From the NCBI GenBank assembly GCA_964003875.1, contig CAXFLH010000038.1:1-12342 (forward strand): DNA of 12,342 nt. Reading direction: 5' to 3'. The stretch comes from UBA8444 sp964003875 (GTDB taxonomy: Bacteria; Bacteroidota; Bacteroidia; Flavobacteriales; UBA7312). The translations under genes were made by a program, and so were the position numbers. Shown here in pieces: positions 1 through 6,357 of the stretch (positions are counted from its first letter, which is position 1; the number at the start of each line of letters is the position of its first letter). The notes beneath the pieces were generated by a model that was not told the DNA's origin, did no database searches, and saw only the letters and a program-made list of their open reading frames with translations.

Positions 1-969
1 TTTTAATATTCTAAAAGGTAATTCTAAATCCCTAAGCAGTTCAGTAACGTGTTCTACCATTTCATTTAAGGTTTGGTAAGAATCCGATGGTTTTTGTACT
101 TGTACAATTTCAACTTTATCAAATTGATGCAGTCTATTCAAGCCCCTTACATCTTTACCATAAGAGCCCGCTTCTCTTCTAAAACAAGGGGTATAAGCAG
201 TGTATTTTATAGGGAACTCTTCGCTTTTAACAATGCCATCCCTGAAGATATTAGTTACAGGCACTTCGGCTGTAGGTATTAGGTAAAGGTTGTCGCCTGT
301 TACGTGATACATTTGACCTTCTTTGTCTGGCAATTGTCCTGTTCCAAAACCACTAGCTTCGTTAACGAGATGTGGAGGTTGTACTTCCAAATAGCCAACT
401 TCAGTATTTCTATCTAAAAAGAAGTTAATGAGGGCGCGTTGCAATCTAGCACCTTTCCCTTTGTATACAGGAAATCCAGCACCTGTGATTTTTGTTCCGA
501 GTTCAAAATCTATAAGGTCGTACTTAGCCGCTAATTCCCAGTGTGGTAAGGCTTCTGAATGTAGTTTTGGAATATCGCCTTCTTCTTTGACTACTTCGTT
601 GTCTTCGGGTGTTTTGCCATTTGGTACACTGTCGTGAGGCACATTAGGAATGTGTATCAATAATTCTTGTAAGTCGTCACTAACTTGATTTAGCTTTTCT
701 GAAAGCGTCTTACTTTGTTGTTTTAGTGTTACAGTTTTTGCTTTTGCCTCTTCGGCTTTTTCTTTTTCACCATTTTTGAAGTAAGCGCCAATTTCTTTAG
801 CTATTTGGTTGGATTGGGCTAGAATATCGTCTAATTTATTTTGAGTTTCTTTTCTCAAATCATCTTTAGCAATAATATCTTCAAAGACAGTTGTTGCATC
901 AAAGCCTCTTTTAGTCAATTTTGAGATGGCTTCTTCTCTATTTTCTCTTATATAATTAATCTGTAACAT
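1..969 (-). CDS. serS: Seryl-tRNA synthetase, 3' end cut by window edge
   Basis: Class II aminoacyl-tRNA synthetase that charges tRNA-Ser (and tRNA-Sec where present) with serine in the cytoplasm. Reading from the ATG at 969 gives 323 uninterrupted codons to base 1. Residues about 1-105 form the charged helical arm expected to be the antiparallel coiled coil that grips the tRNA long variable arm. The catalytic domain follows: motif 1 region around 173-187 (GARLQRALINFF), the serine-binding TAE triplet at 233-235 and motif 2 beginning FRREAGSYGKD at 263. Motif 3 and roughly the last 100 residues of a normal ~420-residue SerRS lie beyond the left edge. The start agrees with the usual N-terminus (MLQINYIRENRE). 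The gene is separated from rpmA by a terminator and has its own -7 box, so it is probably a separate transcription unit. The frame is intact; only the window boundary truncates it. Confidence 0.97.
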   Translation of the reverse strand, partial: MLQINYIRENREEAISKLTKRGFDATTVFEDIIAKDDLRKETQNKLDDILAQSNQIAKEIGAYFKNGEKEKAEEAKAKTVTLKQQSKTLSEKLNQVSDDLQELLIHIPNVPHDSVPNGKTPEDNEVVKEEGDIPKLHSEALPHWELAAKYDLIDFELGTKITGAGFPVYKGKGARLQRALINFFLDRNTEVGYLEVQPPHLVNEASGFGTGQLPDKEGQMYHVTGDNLYLIPTAEVPVTNIFRDGIVKSEEFPIKYTAYTPCFRREAGSYGKDVRGLNRLHQFDKVEIVQVQKPSDSYQTLNEMVEHVTELLRDLELPFRILK

Positions 970-987
970 AACTTAGTTCTTGTTAGA

Positions 988-995
988 CAAAAATA
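988..995 (-). promoter_or_regulatory. Putative serS promoter, -7 box TATTTTTG
   Basis: On the minus strand TATTTTTG matches the Bacteroidota -7 consensus TAnnTTTG and lies 18 nt before the serS ATG. That would put transcription start near 981 with a leader of only about a dozen bases. No TTTG sits at the preferred ~19-nt distance; the nearest (1007-1010) is 11 nt upstream and belongs to the terminator T-tract. The box is good, the -33 element weak. Confidence 0.45.
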
Positions 996-1007
996 ACATT
1001 CTAATTC

Positions 1008-1043
1008 AAAAAAAAACTCCCTAACTTGAAAAGCAGGGAGTTT
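1008..1043 (-). terminator. Rho-independent terminator after rplU-rpmA
   Basis: Read on the minus strand, AAACTCCCT (1043-1035) pairs perfectly with AGGGAGTTT (1022-1014) around a 12-nt loop. A run of nine T residues (1016-1008) overlaps the end of the stem. It starts 25 nt past the rpmA stop codon. It should end the ribosomal-protein transcript before serS, whose promoter follows directly. Confidence 0.88.
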
Positions 1044-1067
1044 AATATTTTATTAATACGCTACCTT

Positions 1068-1325
1068 TTAGTTGATAGGGTCAACGGAAACGTATGATCG
1101 GTTATTGGCTTTTTTTCTAAATTGAACAATACCATCAGTAAGAGCAAATAAAGTATGGTCTTTTCCCATTCCTACATTTTCACCTGGGTGATGTTTTGTT
1201 CCTCTTTGACGTAAGATGATGTTACCAGCTATTGCGCCTTGACCACCATAGATTTTTACACCTAATCGTTTACTTTCCGATTCTCTACCGTTCTTACTAC
1301 TTCCTGCACCTTTCTTATGAGCCAT
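1068..1325 (-). CDS. rpmA: 50S ribosomal protein L27
   Basis: L27 is a small basic protein of the large ribosomal subunit. Its N-terminal tail reaches the peptidyl-transferase centre and helps position tRNA. The 85-residue product is the normal family length and shows the diagnostic opening MAHKKGAGSSKNGRESESKRL followed by GVKIYGGQ and the conserved RQRGTKHHPGENVGMGKDHTLFAL segment. The protein begins directly with AHKKG, without the cleaved N-terminal extension found in many Firmicutes. It lies 23 nt downstream of rplU on the same strand, the near-universal L21-L27 operon order, and is followed by a strong terminator. Nothing unusual is seen in this gene. Confidence 0.98.
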   Translation of the reverse strand: MAHKKGAGSSKNGRESESKRLGVKIYGGQGAIAGNIILRQRGTKHHPGENVGMGKDHTLFALTDGIVQFRKKANNRSYVSVDPIN

Positions 1326-1348
1326 AGTATTTAGTTTTAATTGTTAGA

Positions 1349-1882
1349 CTATTTGTCAGTTTTCTTAGCTGCTGTTTTTTTAGCGGCTGGTTTTTTAGCT
1401 GTAGTTTTTTTAGCAGCGGCTTTTGGCTTAGCAGCACTTGCTGTTTTAGCCTTAGGAGCTGCTTTTTTGGTTGGAGCCTTTTTAGCCGGGGCTTTTTTGG
1501 CTGCTGCTTTTGGTTCAGCTTTTGCTTCTTTCTTTGCTGTAGTAGCAGTAGCTTTTTTAGCTGAAGCACCTTTTTCTACAATACTTTGGATTTCAATTTG
1601 AGTGAAAGCTTGGCGGTGACCATTTTTTACTCTGTATCCTTTTCTTCTTTTCTTTTTGAAGACAACGACTTTGTCTCCTTTCACGTGGTCAAGCACTTTT
1701 GCAGTTACTTTTGCACCACTGATAGCTGGGGCGCCAACATTAACTTTGCCTTTGTTGTCAATCAATAATACCTTATCGAATTCAACTTTAGCACCTTCTT
1801 TTTCCTCTAGTCGATGAACGAAGATTTGTTGGTCTTTTTCAACTTTGAATTGTTGCCCTGCTATTTCTACAATTGCGTACAT
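1349..1882 (-). CDS. rplU: 50S ribosomal protein L21 with long Lys/Ala-rich C-terminal tail
   Basis: L21 binds 23S rRNA in the large subunit. Residues 1-105 are a complete L21: opening MYAIVEIAGQQFKVEKDQ, then VLLIDNKGKVNVGAP, and the basic FKKKRRKGYRVKNGHRQ segment at 76-91. A normal bacterial L21 stops near residue 103. This one continues for about 72 more residues (106-177), almost entirely Ala, Lys, Thr and Pro in short AAKK/APAKK/TAKK units, with about one third lysine. The tail looks like histone H1 C-terminal domains and is presumably disordered and nucleic-acid binding. From memory, tails of this kind recur in Bacteroidota L21. The repetitive GCT/AAA-type codons could make it prone to length change. 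It is first gene of the rplU-rpmA operon, with a good promoter 40-70 nt upstream. Confidence 0.97.
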   Translation of the reverse strand: MYAIVEIAGQQFKVEKDQQIFVHRLEEKEGAKVEFDKVLLIDNKGKVNVGAPAISGAKVTAKVLDHVKGDKVVVFKKKRRKGYRVKNGHRQAFTQIEIQSIVEKGASAKKATATTAKKEAKAEPKAAAKKAPAKKAPTKKAAPKAKTASAAKPKAAAKKTTAKKPAAKKTAAKKTDK

Positions 1883-1922
1883 TCTTAAAGTTTTTATTTA
1901 TCCACTATTTTTTTGTGGGCTG

Positions 1923-1953
1923 CAAATGTAGTAATTAATATATAATTGACAAA
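1923..1953 (-). promoter_or_regulatory. rplU-rpmA promoter (TTTG-N19-TACATTTG)
   Basis: On the minus strand TTTG (1953-1950) and TACATTTG (1930-1923) are separated by exactly 19 nt, matching the Bacteroidota -33/-7 architecture. Transcription would start near 1916-1918, giving a leader of roughly 35 nt before the rplU ATG at 1882. The -33 box is partly made from the T-tract right after the stop codon of the upstream transporter gene. This is the best matched promoter in the window. Confidence 0.72.
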
Positions 1954-1959
1954 AAAAAA

Positions 1960-2829
1960 TTAGGCTTTGTTAATCAAGTGTATTCCCCCTAGAATTATGG
2001 CAATGCCAATAAAATGATTTAGGGTAATGATTTCGTCATCCACAAAGCCCCAAAAAATAGCAACAATAGGGATTAAATAAGTTACTGAAGAAGCAAAAAT
2101 AGCAGTAGTGCCTTTGACTAATTGGTTAAATAAAACTAAGGCTATAGATGTGCCTACTGTTGATAGTAACACCACATAGAATAAGGCTAAATATGCGCCG
2201 TCAATTGTCATCTTTTCTGAAAAATCAGAAAGCCCTAATGCTAGTAAACAAAATGGCCCAACCACGAAAAAGGCTAAGCCTGAAATGTCCATAGCACTCA
2301 TGTCTTGTAAATAATTCTTAATAGTATTTAAACTGATAGCATAACATAGGGTAGCAATGATAACATACCACGAATAACTAGCATTTTCTAACACTAAGCC
2401 GCCACCTGCAATGAGCCAAACAGCACCAGAAAGTCCTAATAAAATACCAATCAGCTGACTGACTTTAACTTTGGTTTTAAATAACAGCATAGCTAACATA
2501 AAGGTAAAGAGAGGCACTAAGGCATTCAATATACCAATGAGTGAGCTATCTAATTCTGTCTGTGCTTTAGTAAACAAAAAAGCTGGAAAGCCGTTTCCAA
2601 ACAAACCCACAATAAGTATTGGAATAATATGCTTTTTCTCTATGGAAAAAAGTTTGTTCCAAACAAATGGTAGAAGACTCAACCAAGCAATGCCCATTCT
2701 GAGTTGTGCTACTTCGAGGTCGTTAAATACTACTAAACCTTTCTTCATCAATATGAAAGAACTTCCCCAAATGAATGCTAAAAGAAACATTAAGGTCCAG
2801 TGATAAATTTTTTTGGAAGATAAATCCAC
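1960..2829 (-). CDS. EamA/DMT-superfamily membrane transporter
   Basis: A 289-residue, highly hydrophobic protein of the drug/metabolite transporter type (EamA repeats). It is predicted to sit in the inner membrane with about ten transmembrane helices arranged as two five-helix halves. Visible hallmarks are the first helix FLLAFIWGSSFILMKKGL, the LRMGIAWLSLLP second helix, the GILNALVPLFTFMLA region closing the first repeat, and the matching TVGTSIALVLFNQLVKGTTA / SSVTYLIPIVAIFWGF segments in the second. Family members export amino acids, metabolites or toxic compounds; the substrate cannot be told from sequence. The start is GTG at 2829, preceded immediately in frame by TAA, so no longer start exists. 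ATG at residue 14 is possible but would cut into the first helix. It is transcribed divergently from the lipoprotein gene, 60 nt away. Confidence 0.9.
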   Translation of the reverse strand: MDLSSKKIYHWTLMFLLAFIWGSSFILMKKGLVVFNDLEVAQLRMGIAWLSLLPFVWNKLFSIEKKHIIPILIVGLFGNGFPAFLFTKAQTELDSSLIGILNALVPLFTFMLAMLLFKTKVKVSQLIGILLGLSGAVWLIAGGGLVLENASYSWYVIIATLCYAISLNTIKNYLQDMSAMDISGLAFFVVGPFCLLALGLSDFSEKMTIDGAYLALFYVVLLSTVGTSIALVLFNQLVKGTTAIFASSVTYLIPIVAIFWGFVDDEIITLNHFIGIAIILGGIHLINKA

Positions 2830-2844
2830 TTACAATAATTTTTG

Positions 2845-2875
2845 CAAAGATATGTTAGTATTTTTGTAACTCTAA
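2845..2875 (-). promoter_or_regulatory. Putative transporter promoter (TTAG-N19-TATCTTTG)
   Basis: On the minus strand TATCTTTG (2852-2845) fits TAnnTTTG exactly and is followed by CA, as in three other boxes of this window. TTAG (2875-2872), one mismatch from TTTG, lies 19 nt upstream. The start site would be near 2838, leaving a very short leader before the GTG at 2829. Confidence 0.5.
2859..2866 (+). promoter_or_regulatory. Putative lipoprotein-ctaA promoter, -7 box TATTTTTG
   Basis: TATTTTTG on the plus strand matches TAnnTTTG and ends 23 nt before the ATG at 2890. TTTG at 2841-2844 is only 14 nt upstream, shorter than the usual spacing, so the -33 element is uncertain. The box lies 6 bp from the opposing -7 box of the transporter gene, so the two promoters would interfere physically. 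Confidence 0.4.
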
Positions 2876-2889
2876 AAAACTATCCAATT

Positions 2890-3264
2890 ATGTTAAAATT
2901 ATTTATTACCCCCTCATTATTAGTATTCTTATTGATAGGCTGTGGTCAGTCTAATTCATCTGAATACAAAGACGAAGTTCTTGCCGTAGCTGATACCAAA
3001 GTAGAAATGACTATTGATGGTATGAGCTGTCAAGTCGGTTGCGCTGCTTACATTGATGAAGAATTAGAAAAGGTTAGTGGTGTGGTTTCTGCTAATGTTA
3101 GTTTCGAAAATAAGTTAGCTTCAATTAGCTACGACAACAGTTTGATTAGCGAACATGATATTGTAAGTGCGATAAATTCTTTGAAAGATAGTGCTTATTC
3201 TGTAGCTTCTGTAGATGTAGAAATTTTGAAAACAGTCGAAAAGAAAAAAATCGATACCCACTAA
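2890..3264 (+). CDS. Heavy-metal-associated (HMA) domain lipoprotein
   Basis: A 124-residue protein beginning MLKLFITPSLLVFLLIGCGQ, a lipoprotein signal peptide with lipobox L-I-G-C (C18), so probably anchored by lipid and exposed to the periplasm. Residues about 37-105 form an HMA (ferredoxin-like) domain: VEMTIDGMSCQVGCAAYIDEEL carries the metal-site cysteines C47 and C51, followed by VSGVVSANVSFENKLASISYD. The loop is CxxxC rather than the classical CxxC of CopZ/Atx1 chaperones. The frame can be extended upstream to a TTG at 2842, but that start would put 16 residues before the signal peptide and would lie upstream of the promoter box, so ATG 2890 is preferred. Its stop is 3 nt before ctaA, implying co-transcription. 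A copper or other soft-metal binding role near cytochrome oxidase assembly is an inference from this pairing. Confidence 0.85.
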   Translation: MLKLFITPSLLVFLLIGCGQSNSSEYKDEVLAVADTKVEMTIDGMSCQVGCAAYIDEELEKVSGVVSANVSFENKLASISYDNSLISEHDIVSAINSLKDSAYSVASVDVEILKTVEKKKIDTH

Positions 3265-3267
3265 AAA

Positions 3268-4284
3268 ATGAATTCATTCTCTAGGCGTTTTGTTCGTTTC
3301 AATTGGTGGGCTTTGGTGTTCATATTTCTAGTTGTCATTGCTGGTAGCTTTGTGCGTACAACGGGTAGTGGTATGGGTTGTCCTGATTGGCCTAAGTGCT
3401 TTGAGCAATGGGTGCCTCCGACTGATAGTAGCCAAATACCACCAAACTATAAAGAGAGGTTCAGTCAACAAAGAGCTGAAAAGGTAGAAAAGTTTGGTGA
3501 TATAATTTCTGTATTTGGCATGTCCGATGTGGCAGAGCAACTCAAAAATGACCCTAACTTACTCAAAGAAGAAGATTTTAATGTTCGCAAAACGTGGACG
3601 GAGTATATCAATAGGTTGTTTGGCTTTTTAGCTGGTAATTCTTTATTGATTATTTTCTTTTGGATTGCCTTTTATTACCGAAAAAACAAACGTTTGTTCT
3701 TAGTGTCTTTTGTGAATCTTATCTTAATTGCTTTTCAAGCATGGTTTGGTTCAATTGTAGTTGCCTCTAACTTAGTGCCATGGACCATAACCTTGCATCT
3801 ATTTTTTGCTTTAGTCATTATAGGTTTGCAGTTGTACGTCATAAGATTAGTAAGCCCTTCTCAAACTCAAAATGTCCATTTGTCTAAAGAACTTTATATT
3901 TTGGTGTGGCTGTGTTTTGTTATTACGGCTGTTCAAATGTTTTTGGGTACGCAAGTCCGAGAGTCTATAGATGCCTTGACACGCCTTGGTATTGGTCGTG
4001 AGCAATGGACAGAATTTCTAGGATTACCATTCTTTATTCATAGAAGTTTCTCTTGGTTGGTATTGGGATTGTTAGCTTACATGGCTTACAAAAACGAACG
4101 TACTTACAAGTATAAAATCATACGATGGTTATTCATAATTCTAGCTATTGAACTTCTAAGTGGTGTTTTATTGGCTCATATTGATATGATTGGCTTAATA
4201 CAAAACGCTCATCTATTATTCGCCACCATCTTATTCGGGATACTGTTTATGATGGTATTCAGAATTAAATTACGTTCTCAATAA
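3268..4284 (+). CDS. ctaA: Heme A synthase family protein (CtaA/COX15)
   Basis: Integral membrane protein of the COX15/CtaA family, which oxidises the heme O methyl group to give heme A for aa3-type cytochrome oxidases. About eight transmembrane helices are visible in 338 residues. Family signatures are helix 1 ending AGSFVRTTGSGMGCPDWPKC with the conserved extracytoplasmic cysteines C38 and C44, WTEYINRLFG at 110-119, H177 in TITLHLFFALVI, H258 in FIHRSFSWLVLG and H315 in IQNAHLLFATILFG. The first helix-2 ligand, normally EYxHR, is EYINR here (N115), so one of the four usual heme-ligand histidines is absent; E112 is kept. Residues about 53-108 form a long polar insert between the cysteines and helix 2. 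The start is ATG 3 nt after the lipoprotein stop. The family call is secure; strict heme A synthase activity is inferred. Confidence 0.9.
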   Translation: MNSFSRRFVRFNWWALVFIFLVVIAGSFVRTTGSGMGCPDWPKCFEQWVPPTDSSQIPPNYKERFSQQRAEKVEKFGDIISVFGMSDVAEQLKNDPNLLKEEDFNVRKTWTEYINRLFGFLAGNSLLIIFFWIAFYYRKNKRLFLVSFVNLILIAFQAWFGSIVVASNLVPWTITLHLFFALVIIGLQLYVIRLVSPSQTQNVHLSKELYILVWLCFVITAVQMFLGTQVRESIDALTRLGIGREQWTEFLGLPFFIHRSFSWLVLGLLAYMAYKNERTYKYKIIRWLFIILAIELLSGVLLAHIDMIGLIQNAHLLFATILFGILFMMVFRIKLRSQ

Positions 4285-4310
4285 AATTTAACACTAATTA
4301 CTATCCCAAT

Positions 4311-4341
4311 AAAAAAGCTCAAGAAATTCTCGAGCTTTTTT
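4311..4341. terminator. Bidirectional terminator between ctaA and groL
   Basis: AAAAAAGCTC (4311-4320) and GAGCTTTTTT (4332-4341) form a perfect 10-bp inverted repeat around an 11-nt loop, with A6 on one side and T6 on the other. A U-tract therefore follows the stem on both strands. It sits between two converging units, 27 nt after the ctaA stop and about 20 nt beyond the groL stop. Confidence 0.9.
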
Positions 4342-4360
4342 GTTGATAGGACTATAATTT

Positions 4361-5992
4361 TTACATCATGCCTGGCATACCGCCACCGCCCATAGGAGGC
4401 ATTGGAGGAGTTTCTTCAGGAATATCAGCTAAGACACATTCTGTAGTTAGTAGCATTCCCGCAACAGAAGCTGCATTTTCTAATGCTACACGCGTTACTT
4501 TAGTGGGGTCAATGATACCAGCTTCGAACATATTTTCGAATTCTTCTTTCTTAGCATTGTAACCATAGTCGGCTTTGCCTTCTTTCACTTTAGAAACGAC
4601 TACTGAACCTTCATTACCTGCATTGGCAACGATTTGACGTAATGGCTCTTCAATGGCACGCGTAACGATTTGAATACCAGTCGTTTCGTCGGCATTATCG
4701 CCTTTTAATTGAGTTAGTGCATCGGCTGCTCTTACTAAAGCGACACCACCACCAGGGATAATGCCTTCCTCAACAGCTGCACGAGTAGCGTGTAGAGCAT
4801 CGTCCACTCTATCTTTTTTCTCTTTCATTTCTACTTCAGAGGCTGCACCCACATAAAGTACAGCTACACCACCAGCTAATTTAGCAAGTCTTTCTTGTAG
4901 TTTTTCTCTGTCGTAGTCCGAAGTAGTGCTTTCGATTTGAGCTTTGATTTGATTGACTCTAGACGTAATGTTGTCTTTGTCACCAGCGCCATTGACAATA
5001 GTCGTATTGTCTTTGTCAATAGTGACTTTTTCAGCAGTACCTAGCATATCGATAGTCGCATTTTCTAGCTTAAAGCCTCTTTCTTCTGAAATGACTGTTC
5101 CACCTGTTAGAATAGCGATATCTTCTAGCATTGCCTTTCTTCTGTCACCAAAGCCTGGTGCTTTAACAGCAGCAATTTTTAAAGAACCTCTCATTTTGTT
5201 AACTACCAAGGTAGCTAGTGCTTCACCATCAACATCCTCGGCAATAATTAACAAAGGTTTTCCTGATTGCGCTGCTGGTTCTAGAATAGGCAATAAATCT
5301 TTCATATTCGATATTTTCTTATCGTATAAAAGAATGTATGGTGTATCCAAATCGGCTAGCATTTTCTCAGCATTTGTAACAAAGTATGGAGAAAGATAGC
5401 CTCTGTCAAATTGCATACCTTCAACTACTTCTACATAGGTGTCAGTTCCTTTTGCTTCTTCAACAGTAATAACGCCTTCTTTCTTAACCTTGTCCATAGC
5501 TTCTGCGATAAGTGAGCCGATGGCATTGTCGTTATTGGCAGATATAGCGCCTACTTGTTGTATCTTTTCTATGCTATCGCCAACTTCTTGAGATTGCGAT
5601 TTCAAATTTTCAACAACAACTGAAACTGCTTTATCAATACCTCTTTTTAAATCCATCGGATTTGCTCCTGCCGCTACGTTTTTAAGTCCGTTAGAAACGA
5701 TGGCTTGTGCTAAAACAGTTGCTGTAGTAGTACCATCTCCAGCTATATCGGCTGTTTTTGATGCGACTTCCTTGACCATTTGAGCCCCCATATTTTCAAT
5801 GGTATCTTCTAACTCAATTTCTTTAGCAACTGATACACCATCTTTAGTAATAGATGGACCACCAAACTTTTTATCAATAACAACATTCCTACCTTGAGGT
5901 CCTAATGTTACTTTAACTGCATTGGCAAGAGCATCGACACCTCTTTTTAGTGCATCTCTTGCTTCTATATCAAATTTTATTTCTTTTGCCAT
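4361..5992 (-). CDS. groL: Chaperonin GroEL (60 kDa)
   Basis: ATP-driven cytoplasmic chaperonin that forms the double heptameric ring and folds proteins with GroES. At 543 residues it is full length. Conserved features are the opening MAKEIKFDIEARDALKRGVD, VTLGPQGRNVVIDKKFG at 28-44, the nucleotide-binding GDGTTT at 85-90 (catalytic-region D86), the apical-domain segment around KAPGFGDRRKAMLEDIA, VDDALHATRAAVEEGIIPGGG in the equatorial domain, and a GGM-type tail (PMGGGGMPGMM) that hangs in the cavity. It starts with ATG 11 nt after the groS stop and belongs to the groES-groEL operon. A bidirectional terminator follows. Nothing is missing or unusual in the protein. Confidence 0.99.
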   Translation of the reverse strand: MAKEIKFDIEARDALKRGVDALANAVKVTLGPQGRNVVIDKKFGGPSITKDGVSVAKEIELEDTIENMGAQMVKEVASKTADIAGDGTTTATVLAQAIVSNGLKNVAAGANPMDLKRGIDKAVSVVVENLKSQSQEVGDSIEKIQQVGAISANNDNAIGSLIAEAMDKVKKEGVITVEEAKGTDTYVEVVEGMQFDRGYLSPYFVTNAEKMLADLDTPYILLYDKKISNMKDLLPILEPAAQSGKPLLIIAEDVDGEALATLVVNKMRGSLKIAAVKAPGFGDRRKAMLEDIAILTGGTVISEERGFKLENATIDMLGTAEKVTIDKDNTTIVNGAGDKDNITSRVNQIKAQIESTTSDYDREKLQERLAKLAGGVAVLYVGAASEVEMKEKKDRVDDALHATRAAVEEGIIPGGGVALVRAADALTQLKGDNADETTGIQIVTRAIEEPLRQIVANAGNEGSVVVSKVKEGKADYGYNAKKEEFENMFEAGIIDPTKVTRVALENAASVAGMLLTTECVLADIPEETPPMPPMGGGGMPGMM

Positions 5993-6003
5993 TTTTATAT
6001 GTT

Positions 6004-6273
6004 TTAAATGATTGCTAGAATGTCAGATTCACGCATTATCATGTAATCTTTACCTTCGTATTTTAATTCAGTCCCGGAGTATTTACCGTATAGTACAGTA
6101 TCTCCAACTTTAACGGTTAAAGGTTCATCTTTTTTACCGTTTCCTACAGCAACAATTGTACCTTTTTGTGGTTTTTCTTGGGCAGTATCTGGAATAATAA
6201 TTCCAGATGCAGTAGTTGTTTCGGCCTGAGCAGGCTCTACAACTACTCTGTCTGCAAGTGGTTTTACATTCAT
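6004..6273 (-). CDS. groS: Co-chaperonin GroES (10 kDa)
   Basis: GroES forms the heptameric lid of GroEL. The product of 89 residues opens MNVKPLADRVVVEPAQAETTTASG, continues with the mobile-loop GIIIPDTAQEKPQKGTIVAVGNGKKDEP and the VKVGDTVLYGKYSGTELKYEGKDYMIMRESDILAII core, all typical. The frame can be extended nine codons upstream to a TTG at 6300, but the ATG at 6273 aligns with the normal GroES N-terminus and is preferred. It is transcribed with groL. Upstream there is no CIRCE repeat (TTAGCACTC-N9-GAGTGCTAA) and no exact TAnnTTTG box. Instead there is a hairpin overlapping a sigma54-like element and a separate palindrome, so its regulation differs from that of its neighbours on paper. 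Confidence 0.97.
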   Translation of the reverse strand: MNVKPLADRVVVEPAQAETTTASGIIIPDTAQEKPQKGTIVAVGNGKKDEPLTVKVGDTVLYGKYSGTELKYEGKDYMIMRESDILAII

Positions 6274-6311
6274 ATTTTTTATGTTTAGATTAATATTCAA
6301 TTATAGCTTAA

Positions 6312-6327
6312 ATCAAAAAATGTGCCA
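6312..6327 (-). promoter_or_regulatory. Candidate sigma54 (-24/-12) promoter for groESL
   Basis: The minus-strand 16-mer TGGCACATTTTTTGAT fits the sigma54 consensus TGGCACGnnnnTTGCW at 10 of 12 defined positions. The -24 TGGCAC is perfect and the -12 region is TTGA instead of TTGC. Start would fall near 6301, giving a leader of about 28 nt before the groS ATG. The element overlaps the 3' arm and T-tract of a terminator-like hairpin, which may be the sole reason for the match. A housekeeping alternative is TATAATTG (6305-6298, one mismatch from TAnnTTTG) with TTG 22 nt upstream. Confidence 0.3.
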
Positions 6328-6340
6328 CAAGGGCACACTT
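6315..6340 (-). terminator. Probable terminator of the miaB-secG cluster
   Basis: On the minus strand TGTGCC (6337-6332) pairs with GGCACA (6326-6321) around a 5-nt loop and is followed by six T residues (6320-6315). The stem can be lengthened by G-U and A-T pairs to about nine. It lies about 50 nt past the secG stop, so it fits an end to the upstream cluster ahead of groES. The short GC part makes partial read-through into groES possible. Confidence 0.65.
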
Positions 6341-6357
6341 ATATGATATTATGACTT

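Noticed and set aside
73..637. Short plus-strand open frames across the serS region
   Set aside because: The minus strand carries an intact, well conserved SerRS; the plus-strand peptides are unordered shadows.
1341..1601. Open frame on the plus strand antisense to the L21 tail, giving an Ala/Leu/Phe-rich hydrophobic peptide
   Set aside because: It is the mirror of the Lys/Ala repeat codons of rplU (GCT/AAA read backwards gives hydrophobic residues). It has no promoter and no recognisable domain.
1902..1918. CCAC/GTGG hairpin in the rplU leader as an L21 autoregulatory element
   Set aside because: Only four base pairs around an A-rich loop, and it does not resemble an L21 leader structure I can recognise.
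1951..1959. Run of nine T (minus strand) right after the transporter stop as a terminator
   Set aside because: No stable GC-containing stem precedes it; the tract is better explained as part of the rplU -33 region.
2842..2889. N-terminal extension of the HMA lipoprotein to a TTG start
   Set aside because: It would put 16 residues before a textbook lipoprotein signal peptide and would begin upstream of the likely promoter box; ATG 2890 fits better.
4953..5399. 148-codon open frame antisense to groL
   Set aside because: Shadow of a strongly conserved chaperonin gene; the peptide has no recognisable family features and no upstream signals.
6274..6300. N-terminal extension of GroES to a TTG start
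   Set aside because: ATG 6273 gives exactly the family N-terminus; the extra nine residues are Asn/Lys/Ile-rich non-conserved sequence.
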